Source: Isoetes taiwanensis (taxonomy: Eukaryota; Streptophyta; Lycopodiopsida; Isoetales; Isoetaceae). Taken from it: a stretch of DNA of 64,000 nucleotides. The notes under the pieces are model-generated. The model had not been told where the DNA came from and did no database searches. It worked only from the letters and a program-made list of their open reading frames with translations. The DNA is taken from assembly GCA_021234155.1 (NCBI GenBank), contig JAJEKV010000039.1, positions 10,119,077-10,183,076 on the forward strand, given 5' to 3'. The position numbers and the translations under genes were made by a program. The number at the start of each line of letters is the position of its first letter. The first letter of the stretch is position 1. This document shows positions 52,522 to 64,000 of the stretch, piece by piece.

Positions 52522-53846
52522 TGCACCTATTCGCATTGCTAGAGCAAACTGCCATGGTGCTCAATGCCCTGACCATAAGTCATATTCAGGGCCGTAGATG
52601 CACATGTACAGGGTGCTATACTGCTACCAGGGCAAGCAGTTGAAGGGCCGTCCCTGTCCGTGGACTGAGACCTCACTCTAGAGAAACAAGTGTCCCACAG
52701 GCAGGATCTTACCAAGATTAGAAGCATCTGTCGACAAGTGCCACAGAATTAGTCTGAGGTAAGATGTGCATTTTCTGCATATTGAATGTTGCTGCAAGCC
52801 TTAGGCCCACTCTGCTGCAGCCCCAACCTCCTCTGGTCATGCTCCTACCCCGCCTGCTACAGCTCCACGCCCTGCTCCCGCTGCCTCGGTGGCCACTGCC
52901 CCTGAGTCACATGCTACCTCCGCTCCCACTACTTCTCGCTCTGCCCACACAACTCAGTTCGTTGTCGCTCCTCGCTCTTACCCCGCAACTCAGTCTACGC
53001 AGCAACTACTGCTGACAAATAGGAACTCTGCCTCCTGTTGGTCTCCTAGAACTGCTGGGATTTCCCATGGCAGAAGGGGGATGCTCTCAACTCCGTGGCT
53101 GCAGATATGGATCTCATCTTCCTCATGGAGACATGAGAGCGTGTAGGGCGCATGCTACCCTATCTTTCAGGTTACCAGCATTTTTAGTCTTCAATAGCTG
53201 CACATGAAAGAGGGGACATGGGGAGGGGGGAGGGGGGAGGGGGGTTGCCTGTTACTACTGGACAGCTTTGGCGCATTCGGTTTTCCTGCAGAAGACAGAC
53301 AAACAGACACAATCGATACCTGTGGATGTGAGTGCATAATTGTAGTGACAACCCTCTCTTCCTGGTTGCCTGCTACTTTCATATATGGAGAGCAACTTCT
53401 ACCATAGCCACTCAGATGTGGATAGGATGGATCCTTATGTCAATCTATATGATGATATACAGAACACAAGCAGTTAGGCAGTGTCATACTCCTTGGTGAT
53501 TTCAATGCGCGAATAGGAGCGAAGCAACCCATGAGACTTGACCCCTTGGCTGAGATGTGTTGCAGCTGCACCCGGTAGAGGCGGCTTGGCCACGGGCATC
53601 AAGTGACAACAAAATCATGCGTTTCGGCAGGCAATAGCTTCTACTCTTTGGTATCTTTGACTTGGTGATTTGCAATGGCTGGCACATTGGACCTCTTCTT
53701 GCAGATCCACTTATAGACAGGAGACCAGGGCAGAGGATCCAGTTTGGTGGACTATGTGTTAGTGGCTGAGCAAGATATGCACGTCATCACTCACTTTCCA
53801 GTAGGTACAAACAGTCAAAATGAGGAGGCCGACTCAGATCATCTTC

Positions 53847-53933
53847 CACTATACCTGAAGCTGGCTTGGAAAGCAATTAGAAACCCCTATGTGGCAGCCC
53901 CTCGCCAATCCCAGTTGCGATTAGATTATGAGC
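53847..53933 (+). repeat. 87-bp direct repeat (LINE sequence), copy 1
   Basis: CACTATACCTGAAGCTGGCT to ATTATGAGC; repeated at 56771-56856 with about five differences. It covers the end of the endonuclease domain. Confidence 0.9.
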
Positions 53934-53990
53934 CCTACCGAGTTGACCCTCTAGGCAACTCGGGATCTTGTCAAAACTTGCACATTCTAG

Positions 53991-55662
53991 CTTGCTAACG
54001 GTGGTGAAGAATTGAATCTTCCTTTTGCACAATTGAAACTTAAACCATTACTAGAAATCCATCCTCACTGAGATACAATATAATTACCACTGTCCATCAA
54101 AAATACAAATTCAAAGGATGTACTATCCACAGTACTCTCAACATATATGCATAAGTACTGTTAAGCAATCTAAACAAAAGCTTTTTAACTCCAGATCACA
54201 ACCACGATCCTCAGCTAAATTGCTGCCATCCGAGCAGCCACTGCCTTGCTTGTTCACTACACATACACTCACTGGGGTTAGTCCTCATGACTAAGTGGGG
54301 ATCTCATAGCTGCTGGTGCATACATAGAAACACTCTGGAATCTTGGATAAGCACAAACACAGACGAAAACTCCTACGTGAGTACAATGCTAAGACAATGA
54401 CAATATAATCCAAGGAAAAACCAAACTCTAAGCATAAAAAGGGAGGAACATATCTAGAATAACGAAACATCAGAAACATAACTCCATAACAATGGGAAGC
54501 TCAGCCAGCCTATATGCAGGCCCTGATAGCAGAGAAATGCTCAGCCAACTCACATTCTGAGCCCGGTTGGCGGAGTTGGTGGGGTGAACCTCGTATGCGC
54601 ATACCCTTCCCAGCCCACTTATGGCGATGGAGGACCTCTTATCATGGAGTCACAAGAGTCGACGTAGCATCCTGATCAGGGAAACTACGCCCGATGTCAC
54701 AGAGTACAAGAACACCACAGAGAATCACAGATGAACATGGGCACAGGAGCAACCTAGGCCATCGAATCTAGAAGTCCGACTCCGGAGGTTCCAATAGACA
54801 TAAACAAATACCATGACAACAGTGGAACAATGCAAAGACCATGACGTGTGAGGTTCATTCCAGGTTTGCGATACACGTGCCTAACTCATACTCTTGCCGA
54901 TGTTGCCATACAACCTACCCATGTTGAAGTAGCTTATCCAAAGATCGGTGTAAGTCCCAATAGTTATGCATCTGTATCCCAACACTTAAGCACCTCCTTA
55001 GTAATTGCAACATTTAAATTATCAATATACCATCTTAACTACCTTTGATGCTGAGAGACCATCTATATCTAGTATAGGTGTGAGGCTATTCCTTAACATG
55101 GCTCCATCTCCATAGCTACAAAGCCCCAAGTTCCATCTCCATGTCCAATGCCTAGAATAAATCACTTAGGTTTGTTTACTCATGTTTATACTAAAATCCA
55201 CATCCTTAGCTCATGAATTTAAATGGCACAACTTATATGAAACCTCAACGCATTGCTTCCAGCTTAAAAATCCATAAGGTCTCATGACTGCAACTGCTTT
55301 TATATTTCGCCAAGTGATCGTAGACCCAGAGTCCCTCTTCATGACATCTTCAGGAGCTAAAATTCCAATTAACTAATTATTCTTATAATGGTATCACATA
55401 TTCCCTTATTTAAATGACTTCAACCATTCATAAAATATAAGTTCTTACTATTTGTTATGATTATGCCCAGCTCTTCATGCTCGAATTTCTTGTGATGGCT
55501 AAGTCTCTCCTTAAGCCAAGACACGACCCAATTCCCTCAATGGTTACCTAAGCTTTTTATTTAAGAAGCCAACAACAGAGCAATTATATTAAATAAAGCA
55601 ACAATAAGTCCAACAAAATTATCAACGGCTTAACACAGTAGCCCAAAAAAGAGACCTCGAAG
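53991..55662. other. Block between LINE-D halves, anonymous part
   Basis: No recognisable gene. Together with the LTR-like unit downstream it makes up the 2.8 kb lying between the 87-bp repeats. Confidence 0.4.
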
Positions 55663-56214
55663 TGTTGACCCGATTTTTGGCAAAATCGGGGTCAACATAG
55701 AAGAACACTATCAAGGTCTAAAGGGGGGGTGAAGATCAAGGGTCCAGATTCATTTGTGCTTGTTGTTAGAATCCAAGGGCCCATATTGAGTTGTGTTAGT
55801 TGTTAAACAAAAAGACAAATTTTGTTATGGAGAAGAAGAAGACAAAAAACAAAGGATTGATGAGGTGTAAAAAAAGGAGTGTCAAGATCATGCCAAGTGG
55901 ATGGCCAAGATTTGTTCAAAAAAATTATAAATATCTTGAGGGGACTTGTTCTCCTCCTCTTAGGCTCTAGAATCTCACATGGAGCAAGGGTAGTGGCAGC
56001 CCTGGGAAGATGGTGTCAGAGACCTCTTCCCCCATGCAAGATGTCTTGAAGCATTGTTTTGTATTACCTTCTTGAATAAAGTGGTGCACCCTCTTTTTAT
56101 CTTCCACATATATTCCATTTTTCCATATTTCTACATTTTCTCCCACACTTCCTTTATCAAATTTTCATTACCAAATTTTCGTCCTTTTTTTTCCTTCAAA
56201 AAATTTTCTTGGTT
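55663..56214 (+). mobile_element. Probable solo LTR
   Basis: Begins TGTTGACCCGATTTT, which pairs with AAAATCGGGGTCAACA at 55682-55697, a hairpin like that at the start of the Ty3 LTR. TTATAAATA stands at 55925-55933 and AATAAA at 56075-56080, in the order expected for promoter and polyadenylation signals. No internal retrotransposon genes adjoin it. The right boundary is not certain. Confidence 0.45.
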
Positions 56215-56325
56215 CTTCTGCCTTGCAGCAGCACTATTTGATCCCACGTTTGCCTTTGAAGGTTGATGATCTTCTGCCTTGCAGCAGCACTATTTGATCC
56301 CACGTTTGCCTTTGAAGGTCGATGA
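56215..56325 (+). repeat. 56-bp tandem duplication
   Basis: Two units starting CTTCTGCCTTGCAGCAGCAC at 56215 and 56271, nearly identical. Confidence 0.85.
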
Positions 56326-56770
56326 TGAGGATGTGGGGAAATCCGTCATCACGAAGCTAGCTACACAGCCCTCTACTGCACCAAATTCTAAAGCCCATGC
56401 ATCGATTTAGCAGTCCAGGCCATCTCATGGGGATTCCGGTCTGATCCAGACACATGATCCAGTGTTCGCCAGCAAATCTTTGGTGAAACAAAACAAAAGC
56501 ATGCACCAAATAACAACATATGCAACCGTCTCTTCAAGCTTCTGCCTCCACAGCTTGGATGCAATCCTCCTTCGGGTGCCTCCTCTAGCCTCCTCCTCAA
56601 CATTACAAGCTCTCAAAACCCTCTCTTGCAACAAAAATCCCTTTTGTAAACCCTTGGTCAAAGAAGCAATTATGTGCATGCTGCATGCATGCCTCATGTA
56701 CGTATGCAACTCATATATGTACCATGCACAATTACGTATACTATACCATTAGGTGGCCAGGTCTGTTACA
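56326..56770. other. Non-coding stretch before LINE-D second half
   Basis: A minus-strand frame (56425-56709) is open but unrecognised. No other signal. Confidence 0.4.
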
Positions 56771-59123
56771 CACTATACCTGAAGCTGGCTTGGTAAGCAA
56801 TTAGAAACCCCTCTGTGGCAGCCCCTCGCCAATCCAGTTGCGATTGGATTATGAGCAGGCAGGGGATTACTCCGGGATGCTTACAGATGACTTGAAAGGA
56901 ATTTTGAAGGCCTTTATGCTAGAGCAACAGATGGCCCAGCTGATTGAGCTACTAGATACTATAGCATAAAGGTATTCTGGGAGAAGCCACCTGCGACGGA
57001 TTTCAGAAACCACAACCTTCCCATGTAACTGGTGGTTTGATGTTGAGTGTAAGGAATACAAAGGTAGGCTCTGCCAGATCGCGGATCCAGCTATGCATTT
57101 ACAAGCCACATCACATTATCGCGCATTCCTGGAGGCAAAGAAAGCACGGTACATTGCGAGGCATCAAGAAAATGTTCTACCTGTTGGATAGTCATCCCAT
57201 AACCTTTTGAAACCTAGTTCAACTTGCACGGCACATTACTACTGGACAGTGGGAGCAGTACGTGCAGCAGCTCTATGACGTTAGAACTCACTGCGGATGA
57301 TGTGGATCAGGGTCTGCAGCAGCTGGCCAATGGGAGAGCAGCGAACCTGGAAGGTATGCAAGCAGAATTGCTCAAGTGGAAGGTCGGCCTATAGTACTGG
57401 TCCTCACTACCCTGTTCAACAGGGTGCTGCAAGAAGGTTTTCCTCAACAATGGACCACAAACATAGTTGTTCCAAGTTACATGGCAAGAGATTCATAATG
57501 TCCAGCCAACTAATGGACAATCATAGTTAGTTCAGTATTTACAAAGCTGCTAGCTGGCATTCTCCAGCTACAGTTGACCGGATGGGTAGAGGCAGTGTCA
57601 TGAACCCAGTCTTCACAGGCAGCACATGTGCAGGCACTCATGCAAGTAGGTTTTAGACCTCGGCACTCAACTATTGACCATATCTTCATGTTGAGGACCT
57701 TTGGTTGAAGACAACAGGAACCATCGACAGGATCTGTATTGTTGCTTCGTTGACTTCGTGAAGGCTTTTGCTAATTGGGGAAGGATATGCAATCTCACTA
57801 GATTCTGTAGACGCATTTTGCTATACCACAGACATGCGCGTCAATCTGACCAAGACTAAGGTGGTATCTCATTCTCACACCACTTAAGAACCTCTTCATT
57901 CACCTAACGGAGGCAAATTGTGGAGATGATGCTCACCTACAAGTATTTGGAGTGAGTTTCCTTCCACAATGTGTTGCGACACATCCATTCGATTACGAGT
58001 GCAGTAGGCTGGAAAGCACTTTATGCAATGCAGAACAATGGCCATGGGGCAGAGCTCTATTATTGGAGCCATCAATCACATATGTTCAGGTTATTGGTGG
58101 AGCTCGTTCTTCTGTACGGGGTCGAGTGGGGCCCGATGGTGTCCCTTATGACTTATAATGACTTTAAATAGGAGCTGAAGGCCTCTTTTACACAGGTATT
58201 TGGAGTGAAATCCACGGTCCCATATCAAATCCTACTGCAGGAGACAGGATTATTACCTCTGCAGAGGGCAATCCTTGATAGACACGTCATCTGCTTCCAT
58301 AAGGTTGTCAATATGGACAATGCTCGTCTCTCGAACCTGGCTTAGACCGTGACAATGGGACCGCAATGTCTCAAGGTCTGTTGGAAGGACAAGAGAGCTC
58401 AGTGGCTAGCCAGATGAAATGTGCAGAGCACAGGTGCATATAGGTGGACACAGAGGCCAATCGCGACAGCCTGAGGCATTACCTTGATACTTGTGTCCTC
58501 GGCAACCTTTGGGATCCCAAGGCCCTGGAGCAAGTCAAAATGACATATTACAAGCAATACATAAATCCCACGCTAGACTGCAGCCCACGGCGCTATCTGC
58601 GTTCATATCTGCACATGAAAATGCGCAAGCTCATTGCCTCCATTCGCACAGATGCCCGCCATCTCCAAATTGAGACATGCGGGTGGATTGGGGAGCCCAG
58701 GATTTGTTAGCGCTGCCAAATGGGAGCCATTGAGGATGAGTGCCACATTTTTTAGAGCTACCCAACATATGATTAGATCCGGGCATGCTACGCTCTCTTG
58801 GTCAAGCCCAACGAGCCGCTACACATGATACTGAGCATGGCTTTGATGCGATCACTAGGAGCATACATTCAGAAGATAATAGATCTGAGGGCTCAAATAT
58901 GCCCCGGGACAACCACTTGATGAGCAGAAAATACTTGATCATGTACATGTATATATTTACAGCTTGTCAGCAGTCTTATTGCTGCCATGGTTTTTCCCTC
59001 GAAAACCCTTCGGGGCGATGGTTTTTGTAATCCGGGCAGTAATACGCCTGTTACGCTCTTGTATTGGGTCCCATATGCCAATGGGTCTCCGTGGACGATA
59101 AAAAATATTCAATTCAATTCAAT
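56771..59123 (+). mobile_element. LINE-D second half: decayed RT and 3' end
   Basis: Starts with the second 87-bp repeat copy (56771-56856). RT pieces: LTADDVDQGLQQLANGRAAN (about 57280), FRPRHSTIDHIF-like (about 57650), LYCCFVDFVKAFANWGR (motif A, about 57735) and RVNLTKTKVVSH (about 57840). Most of the palm, including the YADD box, is deleted between the last two. Then SAVGWKALYAMQNNG, FGVKSTVPYQILLQETGLLP and, at 58444-58710, RHYLDTCVLGNLWDPKALEQ with a following Cys-x2-Cys...Glu-Cys-His finger (about 58700). The 3' end is GGTCTCCGTGGACGATAAAA with ATTCAATTCAATTCA (about 59085-59120). Confidence 0.7.
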
Positions 59124-60213
59124 TGAATGCCTAAAGAAGATGTTGATTTAGTATGTGTCTTATGCTGGCCCATAATCATTTTGATTTGCTATAAGACAGG
59201 CTTTCTCCTTATAATTGTGGTGGCCTTGTATGTGCCTCCAAACAATATTGTAAGAGTTTTAAATGATGAAATTATTATCTCAGGAGTCCACCAGATGATG
59301 GAAACCAATTGGGCCATCCTCCTCTCCATCAAAATTGTAAAAAGATCGCCAATTTTCTCAAGCCATCTCAAATTCTCCTTGCACAAAATTTTGGGTCACC
59401 CGAAGGACAAACCCTAGGGATAGACGTGGTGCACAAGGGATATGCTCCATATATTCCATTTGGAAAGGTCAAGATCGTGGGAGAGAGTTCATTTGAATGT
59501 TGAGATTGGATTTGAGCTAAGCTCAACTTGAAAGCCATGGAACCTACGTAATTTCTAATTGGAGTGCTCGTTTCGAACGGCAGTGGAGTACAATTTAGTT
59601 TGGATGTCTTTCAATAAGATACTCTGTCTTGGAAGCAAAGCTTCCATAGTTGTGCATGGTGATAGCTAGATGGAGAAGAAATCGGTGACGAAGTGCACCA
59701 CTTGGATCATCCGCATTTAGTCCTCGATTAGATTCAGCTATACAAATTGTTTCCAAACAGCAGTCCATAAAAAATAAAAAACAATTGGTTCACAGAATTT
59801 TGAAAATCATTTGAATGGATAAGGTACATTCAAATTTTAGATATGCACAATATATGCATAATGTTTAAAATGTAAGCAAACATCATACTTTGCAAATGTA
59901 AGTGGAGATTGCAAGGTAAATCATGTGTGTTCAAAGGTTTTATACAAAACCATATAATATGTTGCGGGACATTATAATCTAGAACTATAATTTGCAATTA
60001 CATGCATCAGTATATAGAACCATATGTTGAAAATAAGGACATAACATTCATTACCTTATAGGTGTGGATCTGGCATACGTGGGAGAGGATGCTGCTATGT
60101 GAAGCTTTATTATGGACTTGTCTTGTTTAGAAGGGTTGGCATGCGCTTGCTTCTAGAAGTTTGATTCTAAAGTTTGAAGATGGCTAACATTGAAAACATT
60201 CCAGTTTCCAGTT
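59124..60213. other. Non-coding, AT-rich
   Basis: No gene recognised; short frames only. Confidence 0.5.
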
Positions 60214-60300
60214 AGGAAGGAAGGAAGGAAGGAAGTTTATTTTAACGTCCACGGAGGCCAGAGGCCTATGAGACGGTACAGGCTAAAAGACACCTTTGAA
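60214..60300 (-). mobile_element. LINE 3' end with (TTCC)n tail
   Basis: On the minus strand GGCCTCCGTGGACGTTAAAA is followed by TAAACTTCC(TTCC)n (60214-60235). The upstream 40 bp resemble the LINE-D 3' end (GCCTGTAC...CATAGGCC). It is a severely truncated copy of the same clade, in the opposite direction. Confidence 0.65.
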
Positions 60301-62100
60301 CTTAAGTAAATTTATTAACCTTTTATAAGTTTTTGGGTTGCTTTTTTTTTGCAGGTGGAATATTCTCGAAATATTCTGATTTCCAATGGAGGCTTTTTTC
60401 TTTATCAATAAGTATTCTTTTGACGTTTACTTGTAATGACTCGCAATGATTTTAGATCTACGGTTTGAAGTTGTGTGCGGTGGTTATGAACTTACAAAGT
60501 CTTACTCATGAATTAGTGCTAAAGATGATGGCAATTGGTGATTTCTTGGCTCAAGATGGCAGTCGTTGGTGTAAACCATGGACCAAGACCAAGGATGTAT
60601 GGAGACATGCCTCCATCTAAACATGGTAGTTTATCTAAATCAAATCAATACGTTGATGCCAATAAATAAAACAACTCTGAGGCCAAAGGCTTGAGTGGTG
60701 ATGAACTATCATGGAAAACGAGTATGTATCCATTGAAAAATATACGCAAGATGGAGGTATATAATATTTATTCTGCATTAAAAGCCCAATTGAACCGGCC
60801 ACAAACAATCATGGTTATGATATTTCTTCGTGGTGATTTATGGTCAACTCTTTTTTTTTTTTTTTTTTTGTTTGAATGTCCAAGTGATAGTTATGCCCTC
60901 TCTATTTGCAAATGGCAAGTGGCTACATTAGACCATGAAGTTTAGGCAGAGAGAGCTGGTTGACTTCTTGGCATAATTGCATGGTTTATTATCCGACATA
61001 CATGTAAAAGGGAACAAAAAAGTTCCCTATGCTTCTAGGTATGATAACGATGCCAAGGGAGAGACCATAACAATAAAGTTATTTTGATATTTCCACTCGT
61101 CCTTCGCATAAAACTATTGTTGCAATGCAAATCTTTAGCTTTGCTCATGGGTTGGTATGCCACTAATGCATCGAACGACAATGTTAGTCATGTGGCTAGT
61201 GGTTGCAAGCAATGGAACCACATTGACGAAACAAGGTCCGAATTTGGAGGGAGCCACGAAATCTCAAACTAGGTTTGACAACGGATTAGTTTAATCCTGA
61301 TGAACGTCAGCGGCCAGTGGTGTTAATCAACTACAATGTAATTCCCATGGTTACATATGAAGATTAGTTATTTAATGGTCGTACTACTAGTACCAAAATT
61401 GAAGAAGCCGAAATCCCTAGGCTCCTTGTGTTGGTTATATAAAAGCTACTCTAAAATGCAAGATATATTGGACACAATTGAGTCTGCACTACCTTATGGC
61501 AGTTCAAAGATACATTGAGGTAAACTTTGATGTGGAAATTGAAGCCCTTCAACCATACTATAGATATGTTGCAGCAAGTGATGTGTCAACCATACATTTT
61601 GGGTGGATTAGTTGGCTCTGGAATTCCACAGATATAGAGTTTGAGCATCTGTATTTGCTCAAATTCAACAGTCCTTGCATTCCTTCTCTTTTTCTTGCAA
61701 TGACAGAATAGATTTTAATTTTTAAAAAAGGTTTGAAGTTATAGTAACATTTTAGTTTTCATGCAAGGACTAGGTCCCTTGAGGGCTTCATATGAGTCCA
61801 TCCACAAATAGAAAAGTTTGCAGCAGCCTTGGGCCGCTCCAATAAATATCACAATGTGCAGCTTCCATGTTGTACTAATGACTTGAAAATATTACTCAGA
61901 GCCCTTTCAACCTAAGGTGTCTAGAAGCACATAAATTTGTAGTCCAGCTAAAAGAGCTAACATTGGAGCATCTTTGCTTAGAACTAAGTCATTTCTACCA
62001 TGAAGAACTGAAGAGGAAGGTAATGTTCTAGTGATAGATATTTGAGTTGAAGGGATTCAGTAAGTATATTGAAGACTATCCTCCTGCCCTATAATATTCA
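60301..62100. other. Non-coding; T-tract at 60851-60869
   Basis: The T-tract may be the poly(A) tail of a minus-strand retroposon, but no retroelement sequence follows it. No gene recognised. Confidence 0.45.
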
Positions 62101-62526
62101 ATGATATCCTCTTACTGGGTATTGATATTATGAGGTCTATTGATGATCAACCAATATGAAGCTATCCTCCTGCCTATTGATGATGATCTAGTTGTTGATG
62201 ATCATTTGCCTATTGAGTGATAATATTTATCTATTAATGGTCATCTGGTTGTGAGGCTATTCTATGAGGCCTCCTAATATTCAGTGGTATGATAATGTAA
62301 TGTGTATTGATGATCATGTAGATGTGATATATCTCATGAGGTTGTCGTCCCGCCTCCTAATGTTTTGTGGTATGATCATAAGTTGTCCATTGATGATCAT
62401 CTAACTATGATAGAACATGTGATTATGATGAGGCAATTTCCATATTACAGTCCTTTTTATATATCTTAATTTTATTCACGCTAATAGATTCTCGTCCTTC
62501 ACCCAAAAAAAAAAAAAAAAAAAAAA
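62101..62526 (+). mobile_element. Truncated LINE-A-family 3' end with internal repeats and poly(A)
   Basis: 62390-62434 (GATGATCATCT, then TAGAACATG and GATGAGGCA) matches the end of LINE-A ORF1 at 5022-5065. TATATCTTAATTTT...TCGTCCTTCA (62458-62500) matches its 3' UTR end, and an A22 tail follows (62505-62526). Upstream, TTGATGATCAT recurs at intervals (about 62137, 62183, 62298, 62389), a degenerate tandem expansion of the same segment. No ORF2 sequence intervenes. Confidence 0.6.
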
Positions 62527-62590
62527 GGTTATCAACAATAAATTGTTTTTAGGATCACTTCCCACTCGCCTTTAGGTTAGGTTAAGCCGG

Positions 62591-62614
62591 TTTTTTTTTT
62601 TTTTTTTTTTTTTT
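62591..62614 (-). repeat. T24 tract, possible poly(A) tail of a minus-strand retroposon
   Basis: It lies 64 bp beyond the A22 tail of the LINE-A-like end, pointing the other way. Sequence to its right shows no recognised retroelement. Confidence 0.4.
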
Positions 62615-64000
62615 ATTGTTGTCCAAAGACGCAAAAGTTAAATGAAGCTGGAATAAGTACATGTTCAATGGATTTGGATGTGTAACACATCCTTCATTTT
62701 AAAGTTCCCTTCATTTTAGGGTTCACAAAATGGTAAGATAAGATTGCTCAACTCCATCAACTATGGAAGCATTGGCATATGTTGAAGGCAAATTACGTCG
62801 TTGACATGGACAAAATGGTAAGGATGAACATTTCTCAACTTCTTTAGCATGACTAAATGACTAGAGTAACTTTATGGGTTGCCCATGAACTCTTGAAACA
62901 TAAATGCCAGATTTTGCTTTTGAAAGAACTTAGGTAAGAAAAGTTATATTTTATGCAAAGGGCCTTTTCAAGATTATCATATTGACCTTTATGTACTTTT
63001 TGAATTATATTGAAGGCATGTTTGCCACTTGTCCAAACCTAGCAAGTTTGGATTGCATGCACAATTTTATAATGTTTGTGGTTTATAGGGCTACGAATAT
63101 CATGCCATGCTTTTTGCGGGATGAATATTATCCCTCGATATGCCCTTCTAATTACATTATTTACCCTAACATTTGTGACTGGAGTTTCGTGGCCTAGTTT
63201 GCCCTAACATTTTTGCCTTGCAATTTTCGCCACTGAGCATAGCAAAGGGCCGATCTATAACTTGATCCGATGCTACACTATCCAATTTGATTCTAGCAGA
63301 GTTACAGCTTGCCTAAGGCTTACGGCTAGTCTAAGAGCACATTTGAACCGTGGGCATTGATACAAAGTGGTTACATGTAGAACAAGAATACAAGGAATAT
63401 AAGAAGAGGCAAAGACATTCTCGCGGGGGACTTCGGATGCGCAAATTCGATTTGCTCATCTTACGACTTTAGCAAGAAGAAGGGGATCTTGGTATGTCGG
63501 GTTCTCGGACTGAACAAATTGATTATGGATCTAGTTTTCCGAGCAAGCCGGTGGTGTTGATCTTATTCTCAAGCAATCTTATTCCCAAGTATTATAGAAA
63601 AAAGGATTCTATTAGCAAAAGCAATGGCAAGTTGGAGCAAGGTGTCTTTGGGACGCCACATTCAAATTCAAACCCCATCGGGTTATATCTTTTGATTTAA
63701 GTCCTTTACATCATATTTGTTGGCATGGCTTATTAGCCTGCTTTTATCTCTCGAAATTAATCTTTGCATTATGATATGCTTAAGGCCATTTATGCACGTA
63801 AGTGATAGATCTATCGCTCCTTTGCATGAACTAAATTGGAGCGAGTGTCCACTAATGGGAAGCACTCATCTTGAAAACCAAGAATGCAAAGCTACATTTG
63901 TTTACATTTTTTTCATTTTGCATTCTAACAAAATATTTGGCCCATTTAGGGAAACTTCTATCAAGGTGAAGGGTGTTAAACCCAAGAAGTTCATAGCTTA
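62615..64000. other. Non-coding stretch to the end of the window
   Basis: Several short open frames (for example 62982-63197 and 63494-63700) without family signal. Nothing else recognised. Confidence 0.5.

Larger units (their letters stand above)
51475..53990 (+). mobile_element. Decayed LINE (LINE-D), ORF1 and endonuclease part
   Basis: ATG at 51475 opens a heavily mutated ORF1: a coiled-coil segment (LELEHNLAAQNGELQELREP), a Gln/Pro/Ser-rich region, then an RRM-like start, LVIWGLSEEEGENP, broken by a 320-bp MITE at 52202 and resuming with PIRIARA and QLKGRPCP. An endonuclease follows: MDLIFLMETWE near 53110, VILLGDFNARIGAKQPMRLD near 53490 and SDHLPLYLKLAW near 53835. Stops are frequent throughout. 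It differs from LINE-A/B/C in having an RRM-like ORF1 and an endonuclease resembling the clade with microsatellite tails. Confidence 0.7.

Noticed and set aside
52764-53146. Pro/Leu-rich frames suggesting a cell-wall protein
   Set aside because: They fall within the decayed LINE-D coding strand between ORF1 and endonuclease; the composition is a by-product of CT-rich sequence.
1-64000. CRISPR arrays, bacterial operons, viral genomes, rRNA genes
   Set aside because: Looked for repeats with regular spacers, Shine-Dalgarno-led gene strings and rRNA sequence; none present. The window is eukaryotic plant DNA.

Overview
This is nuclear DNA of a land plant with a large, transposon-filled genome. 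A fern or other non-seed vascular plant fits best, inferred from the style of the PLS-type PPR protein, the many decayed LINEs and the short (62-160 bp) GT-AG introns; species cannot be read from the window. Only one gene is clearly complete: the seven-exon gene for cytosolic ribosomal protein eL8/L7a (46865-48143, minus). A second long gene, a PLS-class PPR protein (24309-26183, minus), is intact over 624 codons but its first exon and end are uncertain.

Layout. 0.2-3.5 kb, minus: a decayed multi-exon gene with a nuclear coiled-coil N-terminus, a C48 (Ulp1/SUMO protease) catalytic C-terminus and, directly downstream with a splice phase that matches, an FCP1/NIF-type phosphatase-like domain. 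4.2-10.5 kb: a tRNA-derived SINE-like head, an ORF1-only retroposon with a 16-bp target duplication and poly(A) tail, then a large decayed L1-like LINE. 11-17.4 kb: a Helitron-type end, an older LINE remnant, a pair of 139-bp direct repeats, and side-by-side fragments resembling a DUF1218 gene and the U4/U6.U5 snRNP 27-kDa protein. 17.4-21.5 kb, minus: an L1-like LINE with most of ORF2 readable. 24-26 kb: the PPR gene. 26.7-33.6 kb: a second Helitron-type end, local duplications that time a tiny LINE insertion, and candidate exons of unknown genes. 33.9-45.2 kb: a Ty3/gypsy chromodomain element, deleted for protease-RT-RNase H, whose integrase gene is split by an 8.1-kb hAT-like DNA transposon with matching 15-bp ends; the hAT carries a decayed DUF4371-type transposase, a three-exon fragment of a receptor-like kinase and a 117-bp inverted repeat. 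Its LTRs contain a canonical four-unit heat-shock element. 46.9-48.2 kb: eL8. 48.9-50.5 kb: an unidentified poly(A) retroposon. 51.5-59.1 kb: a decayed LINE of another clade with microsatellite-type 3' ends, interrupted by a 320-bp MITE and by a 2.8-kb block containing a probable solo LTR. 59-64 kb: mostly anonymous DNA with more LINE 3' ends.

The window is chiefly a nested record of transposition. The order of several events can be read directly: hAT into gypsy, MITE into LINE, LINE tail into one half of a tandem duplication. Strongest leads for something new: the Ulp1-FCP1 fusion, the heat-shock element in the gypsy LTR, and the ORF1-only ('half-LINE') retroposon family. All readings are by eye, without database search.
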